Shown: positions 9,792-18,300 of the stretch, piece after piece
Position numbering within the stretch: the stretch's first letter is position 1
How the letters are laid out: every line of letters begins with the position of its first letter
Source: Methanocellales archaeon
Lineage (GTDB): Archaea > Halobacteriota > UBA148
Direction: 5' to 3'
NCBI GenBank assembly: GCA_028715985.1
Contig: JAQUQR010000006.1
Location: 33,667-97,666 of the forward strand
DNA length: 64,000 nucleotides
Notes under the pieces: generated by a model
What the model was told of the DNA's origin: nothing
Database searches by the model: none
What the model saw: the letters and a program-made list of their open reading frames with translations, nothing else
Made by a program: the position numbers and the translations under genes

Positions 9792-9850
9792 ACTCTCCAT
9801 CTCCTCATACCTTTTCTCACAGAATCTCAGGGCACACAATATTTTGCTGA

Positions 9851-11206
9851 TTAGAGCACGCCTAAATATTTCTGCAACTCCCATTCGCTAACGTTTATGC
9901 GGTACCTGTCCCACTCAACCTTCTTCGAGGTTATGAAGTTCCTGAAGATATGGTCGCCTAATGCTTCTCTTACCAGTTCGCTCCGCTCGCTCAGTGCAAT
10001 CGCTTCGATCAGACTTCCTGGAAGCGATTTTATTCCTTCCTTTGCCTTTTCCTCCTCACTCATCCCATATACATCCTTTTCGATGGGTTTTGGTAGCTCA
10101 TACTTGTTTTTTGCGCCATCTAATCCAGCAGCGAGCATTACCGAAAATGCCAGGTAAGGATTGCATGCAGGATCGGGGCTGCGGAATTCTATCCTTGTGG
10201 CCTTTTCTTTCCCGGGCTTGTACATCGGAACTCGAACGAGTGTTGATCGGTTGCGTCGTGCCCATGAAATGTACACTGGGGCTTCGTACCCAGCCACCAA
10301 ACGCTTATAGGAATTTACCCATTGATTGGTGATTGCCGTAATCTCTGATGAGTTTCTTAGCAATCCTGCTATGTATCCCTTACAGAACTCTGAAAGATAA
10401 TATTCGTCGTTCGGGTCAAAGAATGCGTTCTTATCTCCTTTGAATAACGACTGGTGGGTGTGCATGCCTGAGCCGTTCACCCCAAAAATCGGTTTCGGCA
10501 TGAAGGTGGCATAATACCCATATTGCTGTGCAACCTCCTTCACCACGATCCGATATGTCATCACTTGATCTGCCATGGTCAGTGCATCCTTGTACCTGAG
10601 GTCGATCTCGTGTTGCGAGGGTGCGACTTCATGGTGACTGTATTCTACCTCGATTCCCATGGCTTCCAGCGTTAAGATGGTGTCTCGCCGCAGATCGCTT
10701 CCAGCATCCAGTGTAGTCAGGTCGAAGTAGCCTCCCTGATCCAGCACTTCGGGCTTATTGTTCTGCTTGAAGTAGAAATATTCCAGCTCAGGGCCTATGT
10801 AGAACGTAAAACCCTCCCGCTTCAACTTTTCCAGATTCTTCTTCAGGATGTACCTTGGGTCCCCCTCATAGGGGCTACCGTCTGGCTTTAAGATGTCGCA
10901 GAACATCCGCGCAACGGTACTCTCTTTACTGCGCCATGGAACAATCTGGAACGTCGATGGGTCTGGTTTCGCTACCATATCACTCTCATCAATCCGTGCA
11001 AATCCCTGTATAGATGAGCCATCAAATCCCATGCCTTCATCGAAAGCACCTTCCAATTCGCGCGGTGTAACGGCAAAACTCTTCAACTGTCCGAGAATAT
11101 CTGTGAACCAGAGCCGCACGAACTTTACTTCTACATTATCGACTGCTCCCAATACATCCTCTTTTGTATTCATTTTTGTATTTTTTTTCATCTGATACTT
11201 CACCAC
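9851..11206 (-). CDS. glnA: Glutamine synthetase, type I
   Basis: Makes glutamine from glutamate, ammonium and ATP. 451 residues; GSI hallmarks are visible: MGFDGSSIQGF (~60), the metal-binding stretch YFDLTTLDAGSDLRRDT, the HHEVAPSQHEID motif, the ATP-binding NGSGMHTHQSL and the catalytic RRNRSTLVRVP. The C-terminal segment has NKYELP where adenylylated enzymes carry the modified tyrosine region; no adenylyltransferase gene is in view. Start choice is open: GTG at 11206 or 11203, or the ATG at 11191, with GGAGTAGAGGTGG just upstream. It is divergent from the RHH regulator gene and lies upstream of the etf-gltBD genes on the same strand. Confidence 0.97.
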   Translation of the reverse strand: MVKYQMKKNTKMNTKEDVLGAVDNVEVKFVRLWFTDILGQLKSFAVTPRELEGAFDEGMGFDGSSIQGFARIDESDMVAKPDPSTFQIVPWRSKESTVARMFCDILKPDGSPYEGDPRYILKKNLEKLKREGFTFYIGPELEYFYFKQNNKPEVLDQGGYFDLTTLDAGSDLRRDTILTLEAMGIEVEYSHHEVAPSQHEIDLRYKDALTMADQVMTYRIVVKEVAQQYGYYATFMPKPIFGVNGSGMHTHQSLFKGDKNAFFDPNDEYYLSEFCKGYIAGLLRNSSEITAITNQWVNSYKRLVAGYEAPVYISWARRNRSTLVRVPMYKPGKEKATRIEFRSPDPACNPYLAFSVMLAAGLDGAKNKYELPKPIEKDVYGMSEEEKAKEGIKSLPGSLIEAIALSERSELVREALGDHIFRNFITSKKVEWDRYRINVSEWELQKYLGVL

Positions 11207-11376
11207 CTCTACTCCATAATTTAAGATATAATATCCTTATTCTATTTAAGAAAAAAACACAAAAATTATGAATAGGTATACAATCGACTAAATACAATAA
11301 ATAAATGTTGATTATTAATTGATTGAAGGATTAATATTTATTCAGATACAGAGCTAATTATGCTGATGGTAATAAA
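11207..11376. promoter_or_regulatory. Divergent intergenic region, glnA / RHH-guaA
   Basis: 170 bases of AT-rich sequence between the divergent glnA and RHH genes must carry both promoters. On the minus strand a TATA-like CTTAAATAG lies ~35 bases before the glnA ribosome-binding site; on the plus strand AT-rich TTAATATTTATTC precedes the RHH gene. I do not see a clear GGAA-N6-TTCC (NrpR) operator. Confidence 0.4.
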
Positions 11377-11949
11377 ATGAAAGCACCAGAACGAATCACG
11401 GTAGCAATGGATGAAGACGTCTTCAAGCTGTTCAAAACAATGAGGGACGAATTGGGCGTATCCCAGAGTGAACTCATGCGGGATGCATTGAGATTTTATA
11501 GCAAGCATAGGGCACTCTTTGAATCCATTGAAGATCAGAAGGTTTATGCTCATGCTGAGATGCTTGGGCTTGGCGAGCACGTCATCATGGATATCGATCA
11601 CTGGCTGCTCTTTCTGAAGTTCATCGAAACGCATCCTGATCAGGAGAAGTTCTGGGAGTTGAATAAGGCGATATGCGAGGCGCACGCAGATCAATTCAAG
11701 CACAAATATTTCCATGTTGAGGAGATTCTGAGACGTCTGGAGGCCTGCAATTTTTTCACCGTGACACAGACCTCCAAGAACGAGTTCACTCTGGTATTGA
11801 GTTCGGAGGTGCTGAAGAAGTTCGTCAAGATGCTTCTTCAAGGGATTTTGAGCGGGATGGGCTTCAGTGTGGAAATAAGGGAGGACTTGGCGAAGTTGCG
11901 GTTAAAGGTTTTGAATGGGGATAGCGGAAAGAGCAGGGTAAATGAGTAA
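11377..11949 (+). CDS. Ribbon-helix-helix DNA-binding regulator
   Basis: A 190-residue protein whose first ~45 residues fit a MetJ/Arc (CopG/NikR-like) ribbon-helix-helix fold: a strand ERITVAMDEDVF followed by helix-turn-helix with GVSQSELMRDALRFY. The remaining ~140 residues are a C-terminal domain I do not recognise; it contains several His, Cys and Asp residues (HVIMDIDHW, CEAHADQFKHKYFH) that could bind a metal or other ligand. It overlaps guaA by 8 bases, so it is co-transcribed with it, and faces glnA across a shared promoter region. Control of glnA, guaA or itself is therefore an inference worth testing. Confidence 0.75.
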   Translation: MKAPERITVAMDEDVFKLFKTMRDELGVSQSELMRDALRFYSKHRALFESIEDQKVYAHAEMLGLGEHVIMDIDHWLLFLKFIETHPDQEKFWELNKAICEAHADQFKHKYFHVEEILRRLEACNFFTVTQTSKNEFTLVLSSEVLKKFVKMLLQGILSGMGFSVEIREDLAKLRLKVLNGDSGKSRVNE

Positions 11950-13546
11950 AGCGATGGCTATGGGAAACCAAGGAGTGGTTTCTGGACAAGAAAAAGACAG
12001 GGTAGTGGTTTTAGATTTCGGGGGACAGTACAGCCACCTGATCGTTAGGCGATGTAGGGAGCTTGGCGTCTATACCGAGCTTTTACCGTATGATGTACCG
12101 ATCGAAGAGCTTAGGCGAGGAATAGAGCGAGCGGAGGGTAAAATCAGAGGCATTATCCTTTCAGGAAGTCCATTTTGTGTACACGAGCCTTCTAGCCCAC
12201 GCTGTGCTTCTGAAATCGTGGCTTTAGATGTGCCAATCCTCGGCATCTGCTACGGTGCACAGCTCCTTGCGGATATGCTGGGTGGTGTCGTGACGACAGG
12301 AGGGATGGGCGAGTTTGGGAAGACAGAGCTATCCTTTTCCTCTACTGATCTTTTCGAGGGAGTCAGTGAAACAGGAAAGACCACCGTGTGGATGTCTCAC
12401 AGTGATGTGATCGAGAGATTTGACGGTGCGGATGTGATAGGCACCGCTGCCAATTCACCTGTTGCCGCATTTCGGGTCAGAGATAACATCTATGGCCTTC
12501 AATTCCATCCAGAGGTGCATCATACCGAGATGGGCGACCATATCCTTTGGAATTTCTTGTATAAAATCTGCAAATGTGAGCGCAATTGGGAAATAGCCTC
12601 TTTCATTGAGGACGCAATAGCCAAGATAAGGAAAGAGGTTGGTGCCGAGGGAAAGGTGATCTGTGGGCTCAGTGGCGGTATTGATTCATCTACCACAGCA
12701 TTGCTTGTAAACAAGGCCATCGGTAACCGGCTGACATGCATATTCGTTGATACCGGCCTGCTCCGCGAGGGTGAGAGGGAGAGGGTTATCAAGATATTCG
12801 AGAAGAGCTTCCAGATTAAACTGGTGGTTGTTGACGCGAGGAAACGGTTTTTAGCGGCATTAAAAGGCGTAAGAGATGCCGAAGCGAAGCGGAGGTTGAT
12901 AGGAGAATTGTTCATAAAGGTCTTCGAGAAGGAGGCGAAAAGGATCGGTAGAGTTGATTTCCTCGCGCAAGGCACGATATATCCAGATAGGATAGAGAGC
13001 GCCAAGGCAACTTCTGAGAGGTCATCACGTATAAAATCACATCACAATGTGGGTGCATTACCTGAGAGATTGGGTTTCAAGTTGATCGAGCCTATCAAGG
13101 ATTTGTACAAGGATGAGGTTCGGGAGGTTGCAAAAGGTCTCGGGATTCCAAACAAGATAATCAAACAACATCCGTTTCCCGGGCCTGGACTTGCTGCCCG
13201 GATACTGGGCGAAGTTACAGAAGAGAAATTGCGCATTTGTCGTGAGTCTTCCCACATTGTCGAGGAGGAGTTGATAATTAGCGGCTGGTATGACCGAGTC
13301 TGGCAAGCGTTTGCTGTTGTTGGTGATGATGTGGCTACCGGAGTCCTGGGCGATGCCCGACAAGTGGGCAGAATCGTGACCATACGCGTGGTGGAATCGA
13401 AGGATGCGATGACCGCGGATTTCGTGAAGCTTCCCTATGAGGTGTTGGAGCGCATGAGCAACCGAATAACCAATGAAGTAAAGGGCGTGACCTGGGTGGC
13501 ATACGCGATCTCGTCGAAGCCGCCGGCGACCATAGAGCCGTGTTGA
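11942..13546 (+). CDS. guaA: GMP synthase (glutamine-hydrolysing), single chain
   Basis: Converts XMP, ATP and glutamine to GMP. 534 residues with both halves fused: an N-terminal class I amidotransferase (nucleophile in GICYGAQLLADMLGG; His/Glu in LQFHPEVHH) and a C-terminal ATP pyrophosphatase (P-loop GLSGGIDSSTTALLV) plus dimerisation domain ending in AYAISSKPPATIEPC. Many archaea encode the two halves as separate proteins, so the fused form is notable. The start overlaps the RHH stop (ATGAGTAA). About 15 extra N-terminal residues before DRVVVLDFGGQYSHL suggest translation might start a little later. Confidence 0.97.
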   Translation: MSKAMAMGNQGVVSGQEKDRVVVLDFGGQYSHLIVRRCRELGVYTELLPYDVPIEELRRGIERAEGKIRGIILSGSPFCVHEPSSPRCASEIVALDVPILGICYGAQLLADMLGGVVTTGGMGEFGKTELSFSSTDLFEGVSETGKTTVWMSHSDVIERFDGADVIGTAANSPVAAFRVRDNIYGLQFHPEVHHTEMGDHILWNFLYKICKCERNWEIASFIEDAIAKIRKEVGAEGKVICGLSGGIDSSTTALLVNKAIGNRLTCIFVDTGLLREGERERVIKIFEKSFQIKLVVVDARKRFLAALKGVRDAEAKRRLIGELFIKVFEKEAKRIGRVDFLAQGTIYPDRIESAKATSERSSRIKSHHNVGALPERLGFKLIEPIKDLYKDEVREVAKGLGIPNKIIKQHPFPGPGLAARILGEVTEEKLRICRESSHIVEEELIISGWYDRVWQAFAVVGDDVATGVLGDARQVGRIVTIRVVESKDAMTADFVKLPYEVLERMSNRITNEVKGVTWVAYAISSKPPATIEPC

Positions 13547-13624
13547 AAGAAGTAATCAAGCTGAAGACTCTCAGACAGAGGCCAAAGTTCGGTCATCTTG
13601 AAGCCGTCTTGGAGTTCATTCATC

Positions 13625-14020
13625 TCATTGCCCTCCGATTGATAGGGTATCGAAATAGCAGAAAGATTGAGGGGGGACGAAATCCGAAGAAAGACTTCTT
13701 GGATCTATTGGGTCTTCGATTGTTTCCAGATCATCTATTTTGATGGCGTATCCCTTTTCACTGCCGTTGAAATAGTTGAAAAAGTCCTCTTTGTTTATTC
13801 CAGATTTCTTTTGGCATCTTTCCCAGATTCGTTCTGGATGGCCCTCGATGATATCGCCGACAATAAATACCCCGACAATTCTTTTAACTGGGGAGGAGGA
13901 ATAGATATAGACCCTTTCCACGTTCCTATCCTTGAATATGACCTTTCGGAATTCATATTCCTTTTCACCGCTTAAAATGGCGTTAGCATACTTTGGTTTA
14001 ATGGATAGTAAAACGTTCAT
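13625..14020 (-). CDS. ASCH/PUA-like domain protein
   Basis: A 131-residue protein that starts MNVLLSIKPKYANAILSGEK, the usual beginning of ASCH-type PUA-like domains, with EYEFRK and a conserved glycine/acidic turn VGDIIEG. ASCH domains bind RNA or nucleotides and are found in RNA-modification and toxin-antitoxin-like settings. Its start overlaps the end of the PIN-fusion gene by 23 bases, so the two are translationally coupled. I infer that it works with, or restrains, the PIN protein; there is no direct proof. Composition is more AT-rich than guaA and hisF on either side. Confidence 0.75.
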   Translation of the reverse strand: MNVLLSIKPKYANAILSGEKEYEFRKVIFKDRNVERVYIYSSSPVKRIVGVFIVGDIIEGHPERIWERCQKKSGINKEDFFNYFNGSEKGYAIKIDDLETIEDPIDPRSLSSDFVPPQSFCYFDTLSIGGQ

Positions 14021-15497
14021 CTATACCACTTCTCCTGATTATTTCGTGATACTTGTCTTCATCAATCCCACAAATGGATTGAGGTGGACCAAATAAGGCT
14101 CCAATCTCTTTCAGGTCGTGAAATGGAATCGGATTGGGTAGGTGGCTTATGTGATAGAAAAGCAAAACCGTTGTTGGTTTCTTGGTCAATTCTTCGATTT
14201 CAATCCTTGAATATACCGTTCTTTTCCCAACGATCTTAATTATCTTATCTGGATCGGTTAACCTCCTGTGGATCGATTCCAATACTCCAAGCGATGTTAT
14301 TTCGGATTTGTCTTTTGACCTGTAGAAGAGAAGGATGTCTCCCTTGTGTGTCTTCGTTATTTTAGAATTTGTGAGATATGCTTTCTTTATCGTATTGCCT
14401 TCGATAATGAATTCTCCGCTGTGCTCAGTAATTTTTGTTTGACGTCCTGTATAATCAGTGAACAATCGGGTGTGATAATTTGGTTGAATTGGAATGATAA
14501 ATTTTTTTACATTAACGCCATCATAGAAACTTGGATAATATTCTTTTACTATCCCGAGGGGTGGTTTATCTTTGATATTCGTAACATCAGCGATTAATTC
14601 TTTGAGGAAAATATCCTCTCCTCGTCGATTTACTGACACTTTTTTAAAACCATATTCGGTTATTAAATGGACTAATCGGTCATCTGGCTCTGTAAAGTGA
14701 GTTAAATACATCTCGAAGATGTTGTTCTTGACAGAATAATCAATGGAGAGCTTGATGAATAATTCGCCAATCTTTTGTCCGACAGTTGTAACGATAAAAA
14801 GTGAGATTTTCAATCTCTTTTTTGTAGGTAGTGGAGGAGTTCCATCTATAGGCTCGTCTTCGATTTTATATATAAGCAGTGCGCCAATTCTATTGTCTTG
14901 TCTATAATGTACCCAACACCTACGACCCTCTCGCGATATCTTTTCAAACCATTTGGGGAATTCCTGGTAGTCCTTTTTCAATGTATCAAAGATCGGATCA
15001 GTCAAATCTAAATTATAGACATAATCTTCTTTCAAGGCTGGAGGAGATATAGGCTTGGACATTTTCACATCATTTTGAAATATTTGAAGTGCATCATCAA
15101 TTAAGAGAATACGATCGCTAATTCCTATGTCTATTGCCTTTCTATGAATTCCCTTATCTTCTGTAATAAGGAAATCGACGGCGTTTTTATACACTGCAAA
15201 TAGGATACTATTATCAATTCTATCATGATTACTGATTTGTTTCACTTTTTGAAGATAGATACTGTCAGTAATTGGGTCTGGTGGGGAATCCAATTGAGAG
15301 TATGAGCCTACTTTCGAAAGTATTATCGCTTTCCTTTTTTCATCGTTATCTTTGTGTAATTCATGGGCCGATAGGGGATGGATTAATATTTCCGTCCTTA
15401 TCTTCCCCAATATCTGCAGTAGGGTTTGGAGATTTTTAGGGATGATCTTATCATCTTCTCGATAAATGAAAATGTTTGTATCTAATAAGATCCTCAT
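13998..15497 (-). CDS. PIN-GNAT-PUA-like fusion protein
   Basis: 499 residues. Residues 1-135 are a PIN-type ribonuclease domain: MRILLDTNIFIY with Asp6, Glu46 in SAHELHKD, Asp95 in RIDNSILFAV and Asp114 in ITEDKG form the expected acidic metal site. Residues ~170-300 resemble a GNAT acetyltransferase fold (GALLIYKIEDEP, then GQKIGELFIK as the acyl-CoA loop, and LITEYGFKKV). The C-terminal ~150 residues (KGDILLFYRSKDK, the IKIVGKRTVYS strand) resemble a PUA/EVE/ASCH-like nucleic-acid domain. Downstream and overlapping is an ASCH gene. This suggests an RNA-targeting toxin or tRNA-related stress system. Domain calls two and three are from memory of fold patterns and weaker than the PIN call. 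Confidence 0.7.
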   Translation of the reverse strand: MRILLDTNIFIYREDDKIIPKNLQTLLQILGKIRTEILIHPLSAHELHKDNDEKRKAIILSKVGSYSQLDSPPDPITDSIYLQKVKQISNHDRIDNSILFAVYKNAVDFLITEDKGIHRKAIDIGISDRILLIDDALQIFQNDVKMSKPISPPALKEDYVYNLDLTDPIFDTLKKDYQEFPKWFEKISREGRRCWVHYRQDNRIGALLIYKIEDEPIDGTPPLPTKKRLKISLFIVTTVGQKIGELFIKLSIDYSVKNNIFEMYLTHFTEPDDRLVHLITEYGFKKVSVNRRGEDIFLKELIADVTNIKDKPPLGIVKEYYPSFYDGVNVKKFIIPIQPNYHTRLFTDYTGRQTKITEHSGEFIIEGNTIKKAYLTNSKITKTHKGDILLFYRSKDKSEITSLGVLESIHRRLTDPDKIIKIVGKRTVYSRIEIEELTKKPTTVLLFYHISHLPNPIPFHDLKEIGALFGPPQSICGIDEDKYHEIIRRSGIDERFTIH

Positions 15498-15547
15498 ATC
15501 CCTAGTCCCACCCCATTAAAATCCTTTCAATTTTTTGGCTCACCCAT

Positions 15548-16372
15548 TTACAACCGAACCGAAATCCCATTCTCCTCCAAATACTGCTTGACTTCACCGA
15601 TCGTATATTCTTTATAATGGAAAATGGAGGCTGCGAGCGCAGCAGACACATCAGTGCTTTCAAAAACCTCTTTCATGTGCTTGGGCTCCCCGCATCCACC
15701 CGATGCTATCACGGGAATGTTCACGCGGTCGCAAACTGCTTTGGTTAACTCTATGTCGAATCCGTCTTTTGTCCCGTCGCGGTCCATGCTCGTGAGCAGT
15801 ATTTCACCTGCACCCCTTTCCTCTACCTCTTGCGCCCATTTCAGCGCATCAACGCCAGTGAACTTCTTGCCGCCGTAGAAGGAGCATTCAAACCAGCATT
15901 CTCCATCTTCAGTGTCAATGATTTCTCTCTCTTCATCTGCTGCTTCATCCGGAAGATAGCGCCTTTTAGCATCTATTGCCACAACGCAGGCCTGACTCCC
16001 GAACATTCCTGCAATCTCGTTTACCAGCCTTGGATTCTTGATTGCTGCTGTGTTCACCGAGATTTTATCCGCGCCCGCATTGAAAATTCGTTTTGCATCT
16101 TCCACGCTGCGAATCCCACCGCCCACTGTGAGCGGTATGAAAACATTACTCGCCGTTCTCTCGATCACATTCGCCATTGTCTCACGTCGTTCATTCGATG
16201 CCGTGATATCGAGGAAAACGAGCTCATCCGCCCCCTGCCCCCCATATTCCGCCGCTAGCTTCCATGGAATACCCGCATACGTAATCTGTTGAAACTCGAT
16301 ACCTTTAACCACTCTGCCCTCAGGAACGCCCAAGTCGCAGTCCAAGCATGGAATGATACGCTTTGTTAACAT
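15548..16372 (-). CDS. hisF: Imidazole glycerol phosphate synthase, cyclase subunit
   Basis: Cyclase half of IGP synthase in histidine biosynthesis; uses ammonia from HisH. I choose the start [15 protein letters not shown] at 16372, one base after the hisH stop and preceded by GGAGGAAGATAA as ribosome-binding site; a 9-residue extension is less likely. The 274-residue TIM barrel shows the catalytic aspartates in CLDCD and in [13 protein letters not shown], and phosphate loops [10 protein letters not shown] and ASGGCGEP. An extra charged segment around residues 135-160 ([19 protein letters not shown]) lengthens one loop compared with bacterial HisF. Confidence 0.96.
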   Translation of the reverse strand: MLTKRIIPCLDCDLGVPEGRVVKGIEFQQITYAGIPWKLAAEYGGQGADELVFLDITASNERRETMANVIERTASNVFIPLTVGGGIRSVEDAKRIFNAGADKISVNTAAIKNPRLVNEIAGMFGSQACVVAIDAKRRYLPDEAADEEREIIDTEDGECWFECSFYGGKKFTGVDALKWAQEVEERGAGEILLTSMDRDGTKDGFDIELTKAVCDRVNIPVIASGGCGEPKHMKEVFESTDVSAALAASIFHYKEYTIGEVKQYLEENGISVRL

Positions 16373-16373
16373 T

Positions 16374-16982
16374 TTATCTTCCTCCACAAATCTCTGCAAA
16401 GTTCTCTAAGATGTGCAAACCTCTTTTTGAAGATTTCTCAGGATGAAATTGTACGCCGTAGATGTTATTTTTTTGCACAATAGCTGCTAAATATGAGCCA
16501 TATTCCACTGATGCTACAATATGCTCTTCCTCCTGAGGTACGCAATAATACGAATGCACGAAGTAAAAATAATCCCCCCCGATAACCCCGTCGAGCAGTT
16601 TGGACTGCTTTAGGATATGCAGATTGTTCCAGCCCATGTGTGGCACTCTCACAGTCTTTGGTAACCGAACCACTTTGCCGGGTATCAGCCCCAATCCCTT
16701 CTCTTCACCTTCTTCACTCTCGTCAAAAAATAATTGCATTCCTATACATATACCCAGAACAGGCACGCCAGATTCTACAATCTCAATTAATATAGGGGAA
16801 AACGGTTTGAAATTTCGTGCACAATCGTCAAATGCGCCAACACCAGGCACGATAATTCCATCTGCTCCTTCCAGCTTTCCTGTATTATCGGACGAAACGA
16901 TCATAGGCTTATCGTACACGCGTTTCAACCCATTGTAAATGCTGAACAGATTCCCTATCCCATAATCAATTATTGCGATCAT
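16374..16982 (-). CDS. hisH: Imidazole glycerol phosphate synthase, glutaminase subunit
   Basis: Class I glutamine amidotransferase subunit feeding ammonia to HisF. 202 residues with the nucleophile cysteine in [18 protein letters not shown] and the His-Glu pair in [10 protein letters not shown]; the oxyanion region VPGVGAF is also present. hisH and hisF are adjacent with one base between them, so they form a two-gene unit; no other his genes are in the window. Confidence 0.96.
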   Translation of the reverse strand: MIAIIDYGIGNLFSIYNGLKRVYDKPMIVSSDNTGKLEGADGIIVPGVGAFDDCARNFKPFSPILIEIVESGVPVLGICIGMQLFFDESEEGEEKGLGLIPGKVVRLPKTVRVPHMGWNNLHILKQSKLLDGVIGGDYFYFVHSYYCVPQEEEHIVASVEYGSYLAAIVQKNNIYGVQFHPEKSSKRGLHILENFAEICGGR

Positions 16983-17092
16983 TTCTGTTTTCCTTATCTT
17001 TCTCCAAAACTGAATGATGTTTTCATTAAAGTAATTGGACTCTTTGCTATAACACAGTTTATTTTCGATCTATTAAAGCAAGCTATCACTCA

Positions 17093-17120
17093 CTTCACCA
17101 ATGATCCCTTCACCAATGAT
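17093..17120. repeat. 15-bp tandem duplication in the hisH-carA gap
   Basis: The unit cttcaccaatgatcc at 17093-17107 is followed directly by cttcaccaatgat(t)cc starting at 17108. It lies in the 234-base gap between the hisH promoter side and the 3' end of carA. No gene or RNA is recognised in the rest of that gap. Confidence 0.7.
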
Positions 17121-17216
17121 TCCTGAATCCATTTTAAGACTACTGGGAAAGTTAAGGAATCTAAATTTTAAGCCAAAACTCTTCGCAAATTTTTCGGATC
17201 GATTGGTCTGAATTGG

Positions 17217-18299
17217 TTAACATTTGTTGATTTTTGTCGCGAGTTCATCAAAGAACCACTTTTCCGTGTCCAACGGTCCTGGGCTCGCTTCCGGGTGGTA
17301 TTGCACACATTTGACACCAAGATAGGGATTCTCGAACCCTTCTACCGTGTGATCGTTTGCATTTATCTGCGTTAGCTCTGCTTCCCCTTCCAACGAGTCT
17401 TTATCAACTGCAAACCCATGATTCTGGGAGGTTATGTACACCCGTCCGCTTTTGAGGTCTTTCACCGGCTGGTTAGCACCCCGATGCCCGAATTTCAGTT
17501 TGTATGTATCGCAGCCAAGGGCAAGTGCGATTATCTGCAACCCGAGACAAATACCGAAAATTGGAATTTCCCCCACCATTTCCTTGACTATTTTTATCGC
17601 ATTGCTCCCCTGCTTGGGGTCACCGGGTCCATTGGATAGTAGCAACGCATCAGGCTCTACCGCTCTTATCTCTGATTCTGTTGCGTTAGATGGGAACACG
17701 AAGATGCTCCAATTTCGCTTTTCCAAGTTATTCAATATGTTTCTCTTAATACCCAGATCGAGTACTGCAATTCGTTTTGATCCCTCTTTCCCCTTGATAT
17801 TGTAAGCTTGTTTACAAGTAACTTGTCCAATCAGGTCGAGTTCTGAGATATCTGGCTGGGTTTTCGCGAGTTCTAAGGCTCTGCTTCCATCTACGTCGTC
17901 CCCATTGCATAAACATGCTTTCATTGTGCCATATTCTCGTATCTTTCGCGTCAGCATCCTCGTATCGACTTCGCTGATTCCTGGCACCCCCTCCTCTCTC
18001 AGGAACGCATCTAAGCTCTGCCTGCTCTTGTAGTGCGAGTGCAAGTCGCATTTTTCCCGTATCACAAACCCCTCTGCTTTTATTCCGTTGGATTGGAATT
18101 TGGCTCCGCTTACTCCGTAATTCCCAACTAGAGGATAGGTGAACATCAAGATTTGTCCCTTATATGAAGGGTCAGTTAGCGCTTCTTCGTAGCCAGTAAA
18201 TGGAGTTGCAAAGACCAGTTCGCCTATTGCTGTCCCCTCAGCTCCGAATCCCTCGCCTTCCGCTAACGACCCGTCCTCCAGAGCAAGAATTGATTTCAT
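17217..18299 (-). CDS. carA: Carbamoyl phosphate synthase small subunit
   Basis: Glutaminase subunit that supplies ammonia for carbamoyl phosphate, the precursor of arginine and pyrimidines. Start at MKSILALEDGSLAEG (18299), two bases after the carB stop with AGGTTGAA upstream; a 4-residue longer form would overlap carB. 360 residues: CarA N-terminal domain (FTGYEEALTDPSYKGQ) then a class I amidotransferase with Cys in FGICLGLQIIALALG and His-Glu in VKCVQYHPEASPGP. Note the order carB then carA, the reverse of most bacterial operons. Confidence 0.96.
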   Translation of the reverse strand: MKSILALEDGSLAEGEGFGAEGTAIGELVFATPFTGYEEALTDPSYKGQILMFTYPLVGNYGVSGAKFQSNGIKAEGFVIREKCDLHSHYKSRQSLDAFLREEGVPGISEVDTRMLTRKIREYGTMKACLCNGDDVDGSRALELAKTQPDISELDLIGQVTCKQAYNIKGKEGSKRIAVLDLGIKRNILNNLEKRNWSIFVFPSNATESEIRAVEPDALLLSNGPGDPKQGSNAIKIVKEMVGEIPIFGICLGLQIIALALGCDTYKLKFGHRGANQPVKDLKSGRVYITSQNHGFAVDKDSLEGEAELTQINANDHTVEGFENPYLGVKCVQYHPEASPGPLDTEKWFFDELATKINKC

Positions 18300-18300
18300 T

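Noticed and set aside
11338..11841. Minus-strand 167-codon frame opposite the RHH gene
   Set aside because: Antisense shadow of the RHH gene, which has a clear domain and couples to guaA.
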